Assembly: GCF_029360765.1 (NCBI RefSeq)
Contig: NZ_JARKNA010000001.1
Location: 62,001-126,000, forward strand
DNA: 64,000 bases
From: Terrimonas pollutisoli
GTDB lineage: Bacteria > Bacteroidota > Bacteroidia > Chitinophagales > Chitinophagaceae
Reading direction: 5' to 3'
Shown here piece after piece: positions 16,990 through 24,482 of the stretch (position 1 is its first letter; each line of letters starts with the position of its first letter). The position numbers and the translations under genes were made by a program. A model generated the notes under the pieces. That model made no database searches. It saw nothing but the letters and a program-made list of their open reading frames with translations, and was not told the origin of the DNA.

Positions 16990-17185
16990 TCTGGCCTCAT
17001 CCCTCTTATCCCTTCTCCCAAAGAGAAGGGACGGTGCTGCATTGCTAAGCCAGGCTTCATATCTACCAAATCAGCTTTATATCTCCACTCAGCATTTTCG
17101 AAGATTACTATTTTAATTATACTCTTCGAAAAGCGAGGGGTCGTGCTTAGCAAGTCTTCCGTCGCGGAGTTTTAGAGGGGGCCAT
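16990..17185. repeat. Nested palindromic element between glpD and glpK
   Basis: Three pairs of complementary arms are nested: GGCC...CCCTC near 16993-17005 with GAGGGGGCC near 17175-17183; TTGCTAAGC (17042-17050) with GCTTAGCAA (17145-17153); TTTTCGAAGA (17095-17104) with TCTTCGAAAA (17123-17132). There is also a local CTTCTCCCAAAGAGAAG hairpin. No gene is present. It has the form of a small MITE-like repeat and shares a TTGCTAA...GCCAG-CTT segment with the nadE insertion. Confidence 0.65.
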
Positions 17186-17202
17186 GGCTTATCTGCAGGT
17201 TG

Positions 17203-18780
17203 TTATTTAAGTATATAGTGTTCGGATAGTTTAGTAAAACTTTCCACTTGTTCTGCTTTCCATTGTTCGTCCTTACCTAGCACACTTGCCATAATGGAAG
17301 CACATTCCGGTGCAATGCGAAGGCTCTCTTTTGCATTCAGCAATAAGGCTCTTGTTCTTCTTGCTAATACATCCTCAACTGTTCTTGCCATTTCATGTTC
17401 CACCGCCCACACTATTTGTTGCCGGTGTATTTTTAATTCTTCACTCAGCCAGTCATTCGCACTGCCATTCATCTGTTGTTTCATTGCGGCCGCATCACTT
17501 CCGTAGAAATACAGGGGATCGCTCCAGTTAGTAGTAGCCGCATACCCATGAATATGCAGCGATGCAGTGGCAGATTTTTTATGCTGCCACTTCAATTCTT
17601 TTTCTATCCTGTTGATCATATCTTCTCCCATCTTTCTATACGTAGTCCACTTGCCACCAAGAATGGTAAAGAGTCGGGAGGGCGAAACGATGATCTTATG
17701 ACTGCGGGATATTTCTTTTGTTTTTTGTTTATCGTTGTCGGGAACCGCTAATGGACGAAGGCCGGCAAACACACTTAATACATCGGATCGTTTGGGTTGG
17801 GTGGTCAAATAAGTTCCCGCTGTTTCAAGAATGAATGAAATTTCTTTTTCCAACGCTTGCGGCTCCAGTGAGGCTGCTTCAACAAGCGTATCGGTAGTGC
17901 CCACTACTACTTTATCATGCCAGGGTACTGCAAACAACACACGGCCATCACTTGTCCTGGGGATCATTAAGGCATCACTGGAAGGATAGAATCTTTTATC
18001 CAACACCACATGAACTCCCTGGCTTACGCAAATGGTCTTTGCGCTACCCGGCTTATCCATCTGCAGAATATTGTCTACAAACACACCGGTCGCATTTACA
18101 ACGGCCCTGGCTTTAAAATCATAGAGCTTGCCGGTTTCCATATCCATTGCGGTGACGCCTGCTGTATTTTTTGCTTCGTCTTTCAACAGGTCGGTCACCT
18201 GCATATAATTCACAGCATAGCCGCCATTTTTAATAATGCTTTGTGCAAGGTTGATGGCAAGCCGTGAATCATCAAACTGACCATCGTGGTATAATACACC
18301 TCCTTTGAGATTGCTGGTCTGAATGGCCGGTAACTTTTTGATTGTTTCCTCTTTTGAGATAAAAACTGAAGGACCAAGACTTAACCTGCCGGAGATCCAG
18401 TCATAGATTTTCAAGCCAACAGTATACTTTAGGCGATCAAATAAACTATAAACCGGAACGATGAATGTTTGATCTTTCACCAGATGTGGTGCATTGCGAT
18501 GCAATAATCCTCTTTCAATGCTCGCTTCACGAACCAGGCGAACATCTCCCTGGGCCAGGTACCTGACGCCACCATGCACCAGTTTTGTGCTGCGGCTGGA
18601 TGTGCCTTTGGCAAAATCAGATTGCTCAATTAGTAATGTTTTATAACCACGAACAGTGGCATCCAGTGCTATGCCGAGCCCGGTAGCGCCACCGCCAATC
18701 ACGACTATATCCCATTCCGGCGTAGCGTCGGCAACCTTTTTTAAATACGTTGATCTATTGTTTAGTTTTTCATTATTCAT
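17203..18780 (-). CDS. glpD: Aerobic glycerol-3-phosphate dehydrogenase
   Basis: This FAD enzyme oxidises sn-glycerol 3-phosphate to dihydroxyacetone phosphate at the inner membrane, feeding quinones. The 525-residue product has the N-terminal FAD-binding motif GGGATGLG, and the conserved SSRSTKLVHGGVRYL, VVVGTTDT and GGKWTTYRKM stretches. The frame runs 22 codons further upstream, but the ATG at 18778-18780 (MNNEKLNNRSTYLKK) precedes the conserved domain at the usual distance and is chosen. It is the first gene of the minus-strand glp genes and is divergent from the DeoR-type regulator. Confidence 0.95.
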   Translation of the reverse strand: MNNEKLNNRSTYLKKVADATPEWDIVVIGGGATGLGIALDATVRGYKTLLIEQSDFAKGTSSRSTKLVHGGVRYLAQGDVRLVREASIERGLLHRNAPHLVKDQTFIVPVYSLFDRLKYTVGLKIYDWISGRLSLGPSVFISKEETIKKLPAIQTSNLKGGVLYHDGQFDDSRLAINLAQSIIKNGGYAVNYMQVTDLLKDEAKNTAGVTAMDMETGKLYDFKARAVVNATGVFVDNILQMDKPGSAKTICVSQGVHVVLDKRFYPSSDALMIPRTSDGRVLFAVPWHDKVVVGTTDTLVEAASLEPQALEKEISFILETAGTYLTTQPKRSDVLSVFAGLRPLAVPDNDKQKTKEISRSHKIIVSPSRLFTILGGKWTTYRKMGEDMINRIEKELKWQHKKSATASLHIHGYAATTNWSDPLYFYGSDAAAMKQQMNGSANDWLSEELKIHRQQIVWAVEHEMARTVEDVLARRTRALLLNAKESLRIAPECASIMASVLGKDEQWKAEQVESFTKLSEHYILK

Positions 18781-18849
18781 TTCAAGTAGTTTCGGTATAT
18801 ATTGAAACGAAACTAAAAAATAATAAAATGAAACTAAATAAACCAATTG

Positions 18850-18889
18850 TTATGTTAAGAAAAAATATTTCGAAATTCGATTAACATAA
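18850..18889. promoter_or_regulatory. Operator-like inverted repeat in the glpD-regulator gap
   Basis: TTATGTTAA (18850-18858) and TTAACATAA (18881-18889) are perfect complements. Between and around them TTTCGAA occurs twice (about 18869 and 18904), and GAAACGAAACTAAA-type repeats lie near 18805-18835. The gap is shared by glpD and the DeoR-type regulator gene, the expected place for its binding sites. The assignment is inference. Confidence 0.45.
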
Positions 18890-18977
18890 GGAGTTTCAAA
18901 TTATTTCGAAAAAACGAACAGATGTTTGAAGTCAGATTTAAGGTTTTGAAATTCAGCTACATCTATATAAATTGAAT

Positions 18978-19769
18978 ATGAAACAGCAAAGACAAATTAA
19001 CGGTATGGCAACGCTGGCGGATAGGCATCAATACATATTATCAAAATTGAAAACAGAAGGCAAAGTAAATGTGCTTGACCTTTGTCATGACTTGAACGTG
19101 TCTTCCGTTACTATTCGCAAGGATTTGAAACTATTGGAAGATAAAAATCTTTTATATCGTACACACGGCGGTGGTACGTCCAGCAATCCCTACACCGTTG
19201 ATCGGTCCGTAGATGAAAAAGAAAAAATAAGAGCAGAAGAAAAAATGGATATAGGCGCTGCCGGCGCTGCATTGATCGAGCCTAATGATTGTATTATCAT
19301 TGCCTCCGGAACGACCGTTTTGTCGTTAGCAAGAAATATAAAGCCTAAAGCCCATCTTACCGTTATTACTGCGGCTTTAAATGTGGCAACAGAACTCAAT
19401 CGTCATGCTGAAGTAGAAGTATTAGTGCTGGGTGGCGTGTTGCGTAAAAGTTCTTCCTCCGCTACCGGTATGTATGCTGAAAATATTTTAAATGATTTTT
19501 CCTGCAGCAAATTATTTCTCGGTGTGGATGGCATCGATATTGATTTTGGATTGACAACTACTCATGTACAGGAAGCGCAGCTTAACCGCAAAATGATGGC
19601 TGCGTCTCAAAAAACAATTGTGCTGGCGGATTCCAGTAAGTTTGGTAAACGTGGTTTTGGCAGGATCTGTGGCCTGGAAGAAATAGACCAGGTGATTACT
19701 GATAAAGGCATATCTGATCATACTGTCAAAGCGCTAAAAGAAATGGGGATCGAAGTTGTGATTGTGTAA
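18978..19769 (+). CDS. DeoR/GlpR-family transcriptional regulator
   Basis: The 263-residue repressor has the DeoR plan: an N-terminal winged helix (RHQYILSKLKTEGKVNVLDL..., with the VSSVTIRKDLKLLE recognition helix), followed by the RTHGG motif, and a C-terminal sugar-phosphate sensor domain. The latter includes the GTTVLSLAR loop and a C-terminal LADSSKFG motif. The ATG at 18978 is preferred over the TTG at 18972. The location, divergent from glpD-glpK-glpF, indicates it controls glycerol use with glycerol 3-phosphate as likely inducer (inference from family). Confidence 0.85.
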   Translation: MKQQRQINGMATLADRHQYILSKLKTEGKVNVLDLCHDLNVSSVTIRKDLKLLEDKNLLYRTHGGGTSSNPYTVDRSVDEKEKIRAEEKMDIGAAGAALIEPNDCIIIASGTTVLSLARNIKPKAHLTVITAALNVATELNRHAEVEVLVLGGVLRKSSSSATGMYAENILNDFSCSKLFLGVDGIDIDFGLTTTHVQEAQLNRKMMAASQKTIVLADSSKFGKRGFGRICGLEEIDQVITDKGISDHTVKALKEMGIEVVIV

Positions 19770-19770
19770 G

Positions 19771-19854
19771 AGATTTCAAATTTTGATGTTTGAGATTTTA
19801 TCGAAATCAGACTTGCGTGTTAAACCTCAAACCTCAAATTTCGTACCTCGAACT
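19771..19854. repeat. Low-complexity inverted spacer, copy D
   Basis: GAGATTTCAAATTTTGATGTTTGAG on the left faces AAACCTCAAACCTCAAATTTCG on the right, in the gap between two convergent genes. Same style as the spacers at 15361 and 56807. Confidence 0.5.
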
Positions 19855-22341
19855 TTAGAAACTCAACCTGAAACTTCCAAACACACCAAACTTCTTTGTT
19901 GTTCCATTGGGTAGTGAATTGGGCAATACACGCCAGATAAAATCAACTCTGAATACACGAAGAATATTGTCAACCCCGGTTCCTATTTCCATATAGGTTT
20001 TACCATCCAATGTTTGAAAAGTATTTCCTTCTTTAAAATTCAGCGCCTTGTTTGCATCAGATAAACTACCCCATAATGTTTTGATGGTATAGAACTGACG
20101 GAATTTTAATTTTGGAAACAAACGAAAAATCCCATTCCCAACGTTGTGTTCGAAGTTGATTCCGGCGAATTTATCATGGATGAATTCATATTTGTTCATC
20201 ATGTTAAACGCATACTTGTTGTAATAATGCAATTCATTGCCAGGGGCGATATCCAATAAAACATAAGGTAATGTCCCAAATGTTTTTCCTCCATATAGCT
20301 GGAAAGAAATATTTCCAAAGGGGGGAATTTTTATATAATCGGAAATACTGCCGGATAATTTGGTGTAATTATAATTGCTTTTTAATATACCGGAAATACC
20401 TCGGGAAATGTAAATTTCACCAATAGGATAAGGGCTCCCCAAACTCGTTCGGAAAAATTGATTCTCTAAAAATTTTTCAAGATAAGCAAAGCGAAGACGA
20501 AGCGACACTTCGAATGTCTTGAGGGGAGAGCGGTCATTGTAGGTAGGGAAGGAATCTTTTAACGGAATATTTTTCAAAGGTGTAAATCCCTTGTGGGTTA
20601 CGGCTATCAGTTCGGATAAACCAAAGCGGTGCTCATTAAAAAACTCAAATCGCTTTTCTTCCACCTTCATGAATTTTACCGGCACATTTTGTTTGCGTAT
20701 AGCGAGGGCAAATATATTGTCAGATGAAACTTCACCGTAATAGTTTTGGCCATAGTCCAGGTCGTTGGTATAAGAGCCATACCAGTAACGACGCGGATGT
20801 TTGTTGGGCAGGTAAAATAATTCCGCCTTGCCTTTAAATTTTTTATCACCGAATCCATAAGCCAGGTACCAGTGATACCACCAATGCTTATCAAATTTTT
20901 TGTTGGTACCAAAATCAAAGCGTAGCCGTAATCCTTCCCATGAATTTGCCGTCACCCAATTGTACCAGGGGCCTAATTGAAAGTTGCCGACATTCAAATA
21001 ACCTGTTGCAATAAAATTGATCTGTCGTGCCAGCCGCTTGAAGGTGGGTGCATTCAACAACGTGTCGATCATCTTTATAATGCCGGCTTCGGTTTTCGTC
21101 AGTTCTTCATGCCTGGTTTCATTCCAATACGTTTTGTCCTTCGCACTTGCATCCGGAAGTGTGATAATTTCCTCCATCAGCTTATTATTATTCAACGCTG
21201 CAACAACCGAAGTATCATTAACAACAATATCACGATAGGTAGTTGTTTTTCTGCCAATAAAACCCGGACTGTTTCTGCCAATTGGAGTTACATCTGCCAC
21301 AAATTTATCCTTCGATAAAAACCAGGTCGAATCATTGATGAGTTTATATTCCTGTATCAGGCTAAGGTTTTCGACAAAGTTTACATTAGCTTCTTTGCCC
21401 AATCGAAGGTTCATCTTTTGAACAGCGAAGGTGCCGGCATGCACCCAGCAATCTCCTTCAAATGTATTGGTGCCTTTTCGTCTCGGAACAAACACAAGAT
21501 GATAAAATCGATTGTTGTTTACCTGTTGGGTATCCGTTACCCGGTAGTTATAATACAAATCGCCATTGTCACTGGCAGGACTTATAAATTGTTTGTCAAA
21601 TACTGTGATGAAATTGTTATAGATGTTGACATTTTGATCCATGCCGCCCAGGAACTTAATAATACTCTCATTCTTGACACCATTTGTATTGGCAGCTTTT
21701 ATGACTTCACGGCGTTTGAGTGGTTTTTTCTGGTAATAGTAGTTAGAAAGCGCTTCGGTTAAGTAAGTAGGCAGGTATTTTATTCCTTCCGAACTATCGA
21801 TGTTTTGATTGATCAGTTCTCCAACAGCCCGCAACGGTTTAAATTTTGTGATCCTGCCAAAATTGACATTTTTAATATCCAGTTCCAGTTTATTATATAA
21901 CTCATAAGAGAAGTTAGAAAAGCGATAGCGATCGTTGGAAGGTTTGTTCTGAACAATCTTTCGCCAAAGTAAAAGCCCCTTGTTTACTTTGGTTTTTACT
22001 TTTACACCTTCGTTAAATGTTCCTCTTTCAAACGGAACATTGAGCAGAATGGAGTCTTTATTTTTATCGATAGGAAATAAAAATGGCTGATAGCCCACAG
22101 AGGTGATAACGAGTGTATCAGCCGGCCAGGCTTCCAGCCTGAAAGAAAATCTGCCTGCAGAGTCAGTAAGCTGACCAACCGTGGTATTTTGAAACGCCAC
22201 GGAAGCAAAGGGCACACCCTCTTCGCTATGGGAATCTTTAACTATACCACTGATCCTCTTGCTTTGTGCAGCAATATCATTTATGGCAATAAAGAAAAGG
22301 AAAAAAAGGTATAAGGGGATATAGGGACTTCGCAAACTCAT
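19855..22341 (-). CDS. DUF5686 / carboxypeptidase-like regulatory domain outer-membrane protein
   Basis: The 828-residue product has a signal peptide (ending at about residue 26, DIAAQ). A carboxypeptidase-regulatory-like beta-sandwich (SGIVKDSHSEEGVPFASVAFQN, about 30-110) follows. A long DUF5686 region comes next, and the C-terminus ends in aromatic beta strands finishing with FGSFRLSF, as outer-membrane beta-barrels do. The function of DUF5686 proteins is unknown. The start at 22341 (MSLRSPYIP) is supported by a -7 element TACCTTTG six bases upstream. The longer frame to 22458 would have to be translated from upstream of that promoter. Confidence 0.85.
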   Translation of the reverse strand: MSLRSPYIPLYLFFLFFIAINDIAAQSKRISGIVKDSHSEEGVPFASVAFQNTTVGQLTDSAGRFSFRLEAWPADTLVITSVGYQPFLFPIDKNKDSILLNVPFERGTFNEGVKVKTKVNKGLLLWRKIVQNKPSNDRYRFSNFSYELYNKLELDIKNVNFGRITKFKPLRAVGELINQNIDSSEGIKYLPTYLTEALSNYYYQKKPLKRREVIKAANTNGVKNESIIKFLGGMDQNVNIYNNFITVFDKQFISPASDNGDLYYNYRVTDTQQVNNNRFYHLVFVPRRKGTNTFEGDCWVHAGTFAVQKMNLRLGKEANVNFVENLSLIQEYKLINDSTWFLSKDKFVADVTPIGRNSPGFIGRKTTTYRDIVVNDTSVVAALNNNKLMEEIITLPDASAKDKTYWNETRHEELTKTEAGIIKMIDTLLNAPTFKRLARQINFIATGYLNVGNFQLGPWYNWVTANSWEGLRLRFDFGTNKKFDKHWWYHWYLAYGFGDKKFKGKAELFYLPNKHPRRYWYGSYTNDLDYGQNYYGEVSSDNIFALAIRKQNVPVKFMKVEEKRFEFFNEHRFGLSELIAVTHKGFTPLKNIPLKDSFPTYNDRSPLKTFEVSLRLRFAYLEKFLENQFFRTSLGSPYPIGEIYISRGISGILKSNYNYTKLSGSISDYIKIPPFGNISFQLYGGKTFGTLPYVLLDIAPGNELHYYNKYAFNMMNKYEFIHDKFAGINFEHNVGNGIFRLFPKLKFRQFYTIKTLWGSLSDANKALNFKEGNTFQTLDGKTYMEIGTGVDNILRVFRVDFIWRVLPNSLPNGTTKKFGVFGSFRLSF

Positions 22342-22347
22342 AAAGTA

Positions 22348-22355
22348 CAAAGGTA
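22348..22355 (-). promoter_or_regulatory. Candidate -7 element of the DUF5686 gene
   Basis: On the minus strand TACCTTTG fits TAnnTTTG exactly and is six bases from the ATG at 22341, implying a nearly leaderless transcript. Confidence 0.45.
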
Positions 22356-22444
22356 TTGACTGGAGACGAGCCGGGAAAGGGTAATTGATAATATGTGTCA
22401 TCATTTTGACAGAAACTATTTGGAAAATAAAAAATGAAATGTTT

Positions 22445-22461
22445 ACTTTGTACTTCAAAGT
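22445..22461. promoter_or_regulatory. Operator-like palindrome ACTTTG-N5-CAAAGT, site 1
   Basis: ACTTTG TACTT CAAAGT is a perfect 6+6 palindrome seven bases before the ATG at 22469. Its left half contains TACTTTG, a near match to the -7 element, so a bound repressor would cover the promoter. The same palindrome and the same downstream GCTTTTTA occur before the gene at 23485. Confidence 0.65.
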
Positions 22462-22468
22462 GCTTTTT

Positions 22469-23131
22469 ATGAGCGATCAGAACCAACCAACCGATAGTTT
22501 GCAAGACGTAAAGGATATCCGCAAGCTGATGGAACGATCCAGCCGGTTTATTTCGTTAAGCGGCCTGAGCGGCGTGGCTGCGGGCCTTTTTGCTTTGATC
22601 GGTGCAGCCATTGCCAGATATGTAATATTCGATGGGTATTACATAGATTACAACGAACGGGGCTATTTTCAGGCAGGAGATTTCAGAACACTGAAACTTC
22701 AGTTGATCGTGTTAGCCATCGCTATTTTTGCGGCTGCTTTTTTTTCTGCGTTTTATTTTACGTGGAAAAAAACAAGCCAGGATGGTCACTCGCTCTGGAA
22801 TCCTGTTTCCAAAAGACTTTTTTGGAATATGGCCATTCCCCTTGTTGCTGGCGGACTTTTTATACTGGGTATGCTCCAGCATAATGAGTGGCGTTTTGTA
22901 GCACCGGCTTGTCTTTTGTTTTATGGGCTGGCCCTTGTTAACGCAAGTAAATATACCCTCACAGATGTTCGCTACCTGGGTTACTGCGAGATTGTTGTTG
23001 GATTGATCAATATGTTTTGGATCAGGGATGGTTTATTTTTCTGGGCTTTTGGTTTTGGTATTTTGCATATTGTCTATGGAATTGTCATGTGGTGGAAATA
23101 TGAGCGGAGTGTAAAAAGTGTAATGCTTTAA
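22469..23131 (+). CDS. Multi-pass membrane protein, wHTH-regulator operon
   Basis: The 220-residue integral membrane protein has about six predicted helices (for example GVAAGLFALIGAAIARYVIF at about 33-52). It starts with a charged cytoplasmic N-terminus, MSDQNQPTDSLQDVKDIRK. I do not recognise a characterised family. Similar six-helix proteins precede small winged-helix regulators in other Bacteroidota. The ATG at 22469 is chosen because the palindromic operator lies just before it; the longer frame from 22385 would read through that site. The winged-helix gene follows after ten bases. Confidence 0.8.
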   Translation: MSDQNQPTDSLQDVKDIRKLMERSSRFISLSGLSGVAAGLFALIGAAIARYVIFDGYYIDYNERGYFQAGDFRTLKLQLIVLAIAIFAAAFFSAFYFTWKKTSQDGHSLWNPVSKRLFWNMAIPLVAGGLFILGMLQHNEWRFVAPACLLFYGLALVNASKYTLTDVRYLGYCEIVVGLINMFWIRDGLFFWAFGFGILHIVYGIVMWWKYERSVKSVML

Positions 23132-23141
23132 AAAGATTAGT

Positions 23142-23441
23142 TTGAAAAATCCGATAACAGGACTAAATAAAGTGTTTGACAACCGCATCCGTTTGGGTGT
23201 GATGAGCATCCTTATGGTCAATGATGAAATCAGTTTTAATGACCTTAAACAAATGCTGGAAGTAACCGATGGTAACCTGGCAACGCATTTGGTGAGCCTG
23301 GAAGAAAATGGGTATCTCAAGGTGCATAAGGGATTCATCGGGCGAAAGACGAATACAACCTATTCGGTTACCAAGAGCGGGGAAAAAGCCTTTACCGATC
23401 ACATCACGGCGTTGGAGAATATGATCAAGGGAGTAAAATAA
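23142..23441 (+). CDS. Winged-helix DNA-binding protein (HTH_34 / ArsR-like)
   Basis: The 99-residue regulator is one winged helix: helix pairs around FDNRIRLGVMSILM and ISFNDLKQMLEVTDGNLATHLVSLEENGYL (the latter is the recognition unit, about 31-60), then the wing with a KTNTTYSVTKSGEKAF pattern. The family is usually a dimeric repressor. The start is TTG at 23142; no ATG is available. It is co-transcribed with the membrane-protein gene upstream. Likely targets are the two ACTTTG-N5-CAAAGT palindromes on either side of it (inference). Confidence 0.85.
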   Translation: MKNPITGLNKVFDNRIRLGVMSILMVNDEISFNDLKQMLEVTDGNLATHLVSLEENGYLKVHKGFIGRKTNTTYSVTKSGEKAFTDHITALENMIKGVK

Positions 23442-23457
23442 ATTTTTTTGTTCTTAT

Positions 23458-23474
23458 ACTTTGAAATACAAAGT
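23458..23474. promoter_or_regulatory. Operator-like palindrome ACTTTG-N5-CAAAGT, site 2
   Basis: ACTTTG AAATA CAAAGT, ten bases before the ATG at 23485. Same half-sites, spacing and trailing GCTTTTTA as site 1 at 22445-22461, with a TACTTTG -7-like left half. Confidence 0.65.
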
Positions 23475-23484
23475 GCTTTTTAAA

Positions 23485-23970
23485 ATGAATAACAAACTAA
23501 AACAAATTCGCGGCTGGGTCATCTTCTTTATGGTCTGCCTTTTTTTAAGCGGCCTCACAGCTATTCCACTGGAAGCGGAATTGCAATTTCTTTCCCGTTG
23601 CTTTTCACTACAAACCAGGTTGGGTGCCTGGATTGAAAAAGTTTATTTGGCTATTGTACATACAAACAGGCAATATCCTTTTTTGAGTTATGGTTATGAT
23701 TGGCTGGCCTTCGCTCATTTCGTATTAGCAATTCTTTTTATCGGCCCGCTAAAGGATCCGGTAAAAAATAAATGGGTGATTGAATTCGCTATGATCGCCT
23801 GCCTGCTCATCATTCCATATGCCTTCATTGCAGGTCAGTTCCGTGGCATTCCCATCGGCTGGCGATTGATTGATTGCTCCTTCGGAATAATCGGGCTGAT
23901 ACCTTTAAGTATCTGCCTCGCCAAAATAAAACAAGTAGAAAATTTCATCACGCAAAATCATGTTGTATGA
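23485..23970 (+). CDS. Four-helix membrane protein
   Basis: The 161-residue product has about four membrane helices (WVIFFMVCLFLSGLTAI near 10-26; FAHFVLAILFIG near 78-89; FAMIACLLIIPYAFIAG near 99-115; a last one near 130-147). The loop after the first helix contains charged and aromatic residues. I know no function. The start ATG at 23485 is chosen, as the longer frame would read through the palindromic operator. It probably belongs to the regulon of the winged-helix protein. Confidence 0.75.
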   Translation: MNNKLKQIRGWVIFFMVCLFLSGLTAIPLEAELQFLSRCFSLQTRLGAWIEKVYLAIVHTNRQYPFLSYGYDWLAFAHFVLAILFIGPLKDPVKNKWVIEFAMIACLLIIPYAFIAGQFRGIPIGWRLIDCSFGIIGLIPLSICLAKIKQVENFITQNHVV

Positions 23971-24037
23971 AATGAGTCATAAAATTTTCGAGGTATAATA
24001 TATCAATTACCGATGAATCCCGACTTGTCGGGACCAT
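23970..24037. repeat. Palindromic repeat, degenerate copy 1
   Basis: The segment shares AAATGAG-CATAAAA-TTTTCGAG and a TCCCGAC-TT-GTCGGGA hairpin (24018-24033) followed by CATG with the element at 35840-35910. The outer right arm is missing here. Confidence 0.6.
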
Positions 24038-24060
24038 GTGGCAAAAAAGAATAAAAAAAT

Positions 24061-24450
24061 ATGCACATGAAACAGTATATCAAACAAAATGTAGTCACTG
24101 CTCTTTCGTTTTTGCTGGCACTGCCTACAGCGTATTTCATTGTCATTTCAGTTTTAAAATACGAGATGGGTATCAATTCCCCATTTGATTCAGTGGCTCC
24201 TTTTCTCGAAAGAATGGGTATCAAAGAAACACCAGGCTGGAACATCAATTTGCTTATCCTCTTTGGTCCCGTGGTGGCATTAGGGTTAACCCTCTTACAA
24301 GTGTTAAAAGTGAAATGGAGCATCACCAATGAAGAATTTCATTTTCATTTTGCGGTGAAAAAAAGGTGGTTTCCACTGCTGGTAATTGCTTTTAGTCTGA
24401 GTCTTTTGGCTGTTCTCACTCTTTATATGATTGGAGAAAACTGCAGGTAA
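24061..24450 (+). CDS. Membrane protein of unknown function
   Basis: The 129-residue product has three predicted membrane helices (about 12-31, 62-82, 103-124) with a loop FERMGIKETPGWN-like segment between the first two. It starts MHMKQYIKQN; either of the two first Met codons could be used. No family is recognised. It follows the repeat copy and precedes the radical SAM gene by 32 bases on the same strand, so it may be part of that transcript. Confidence 0.7.
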   Translation: MHMKQYIKQNVVTALSFLLALPTAYFIVISVLKYEMGINSPFDSVAPFLERMGIKETPGWNINLLILFGPVVALGLTLLQVLKVKWSITNEEFHFHFAVKKRWFPLLVIAFSLSLLAVLTLYMIGENCR

Positions 24451-24482
24451 GCGTTTTTAATGGCCCGGTAAATACATCTGAC

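Noticed and set aside
22385..22468. N-terminal extension of the membrane protein before 22469
   Set aside because: It would translate the palindromic operator and lacks family-like sequence.
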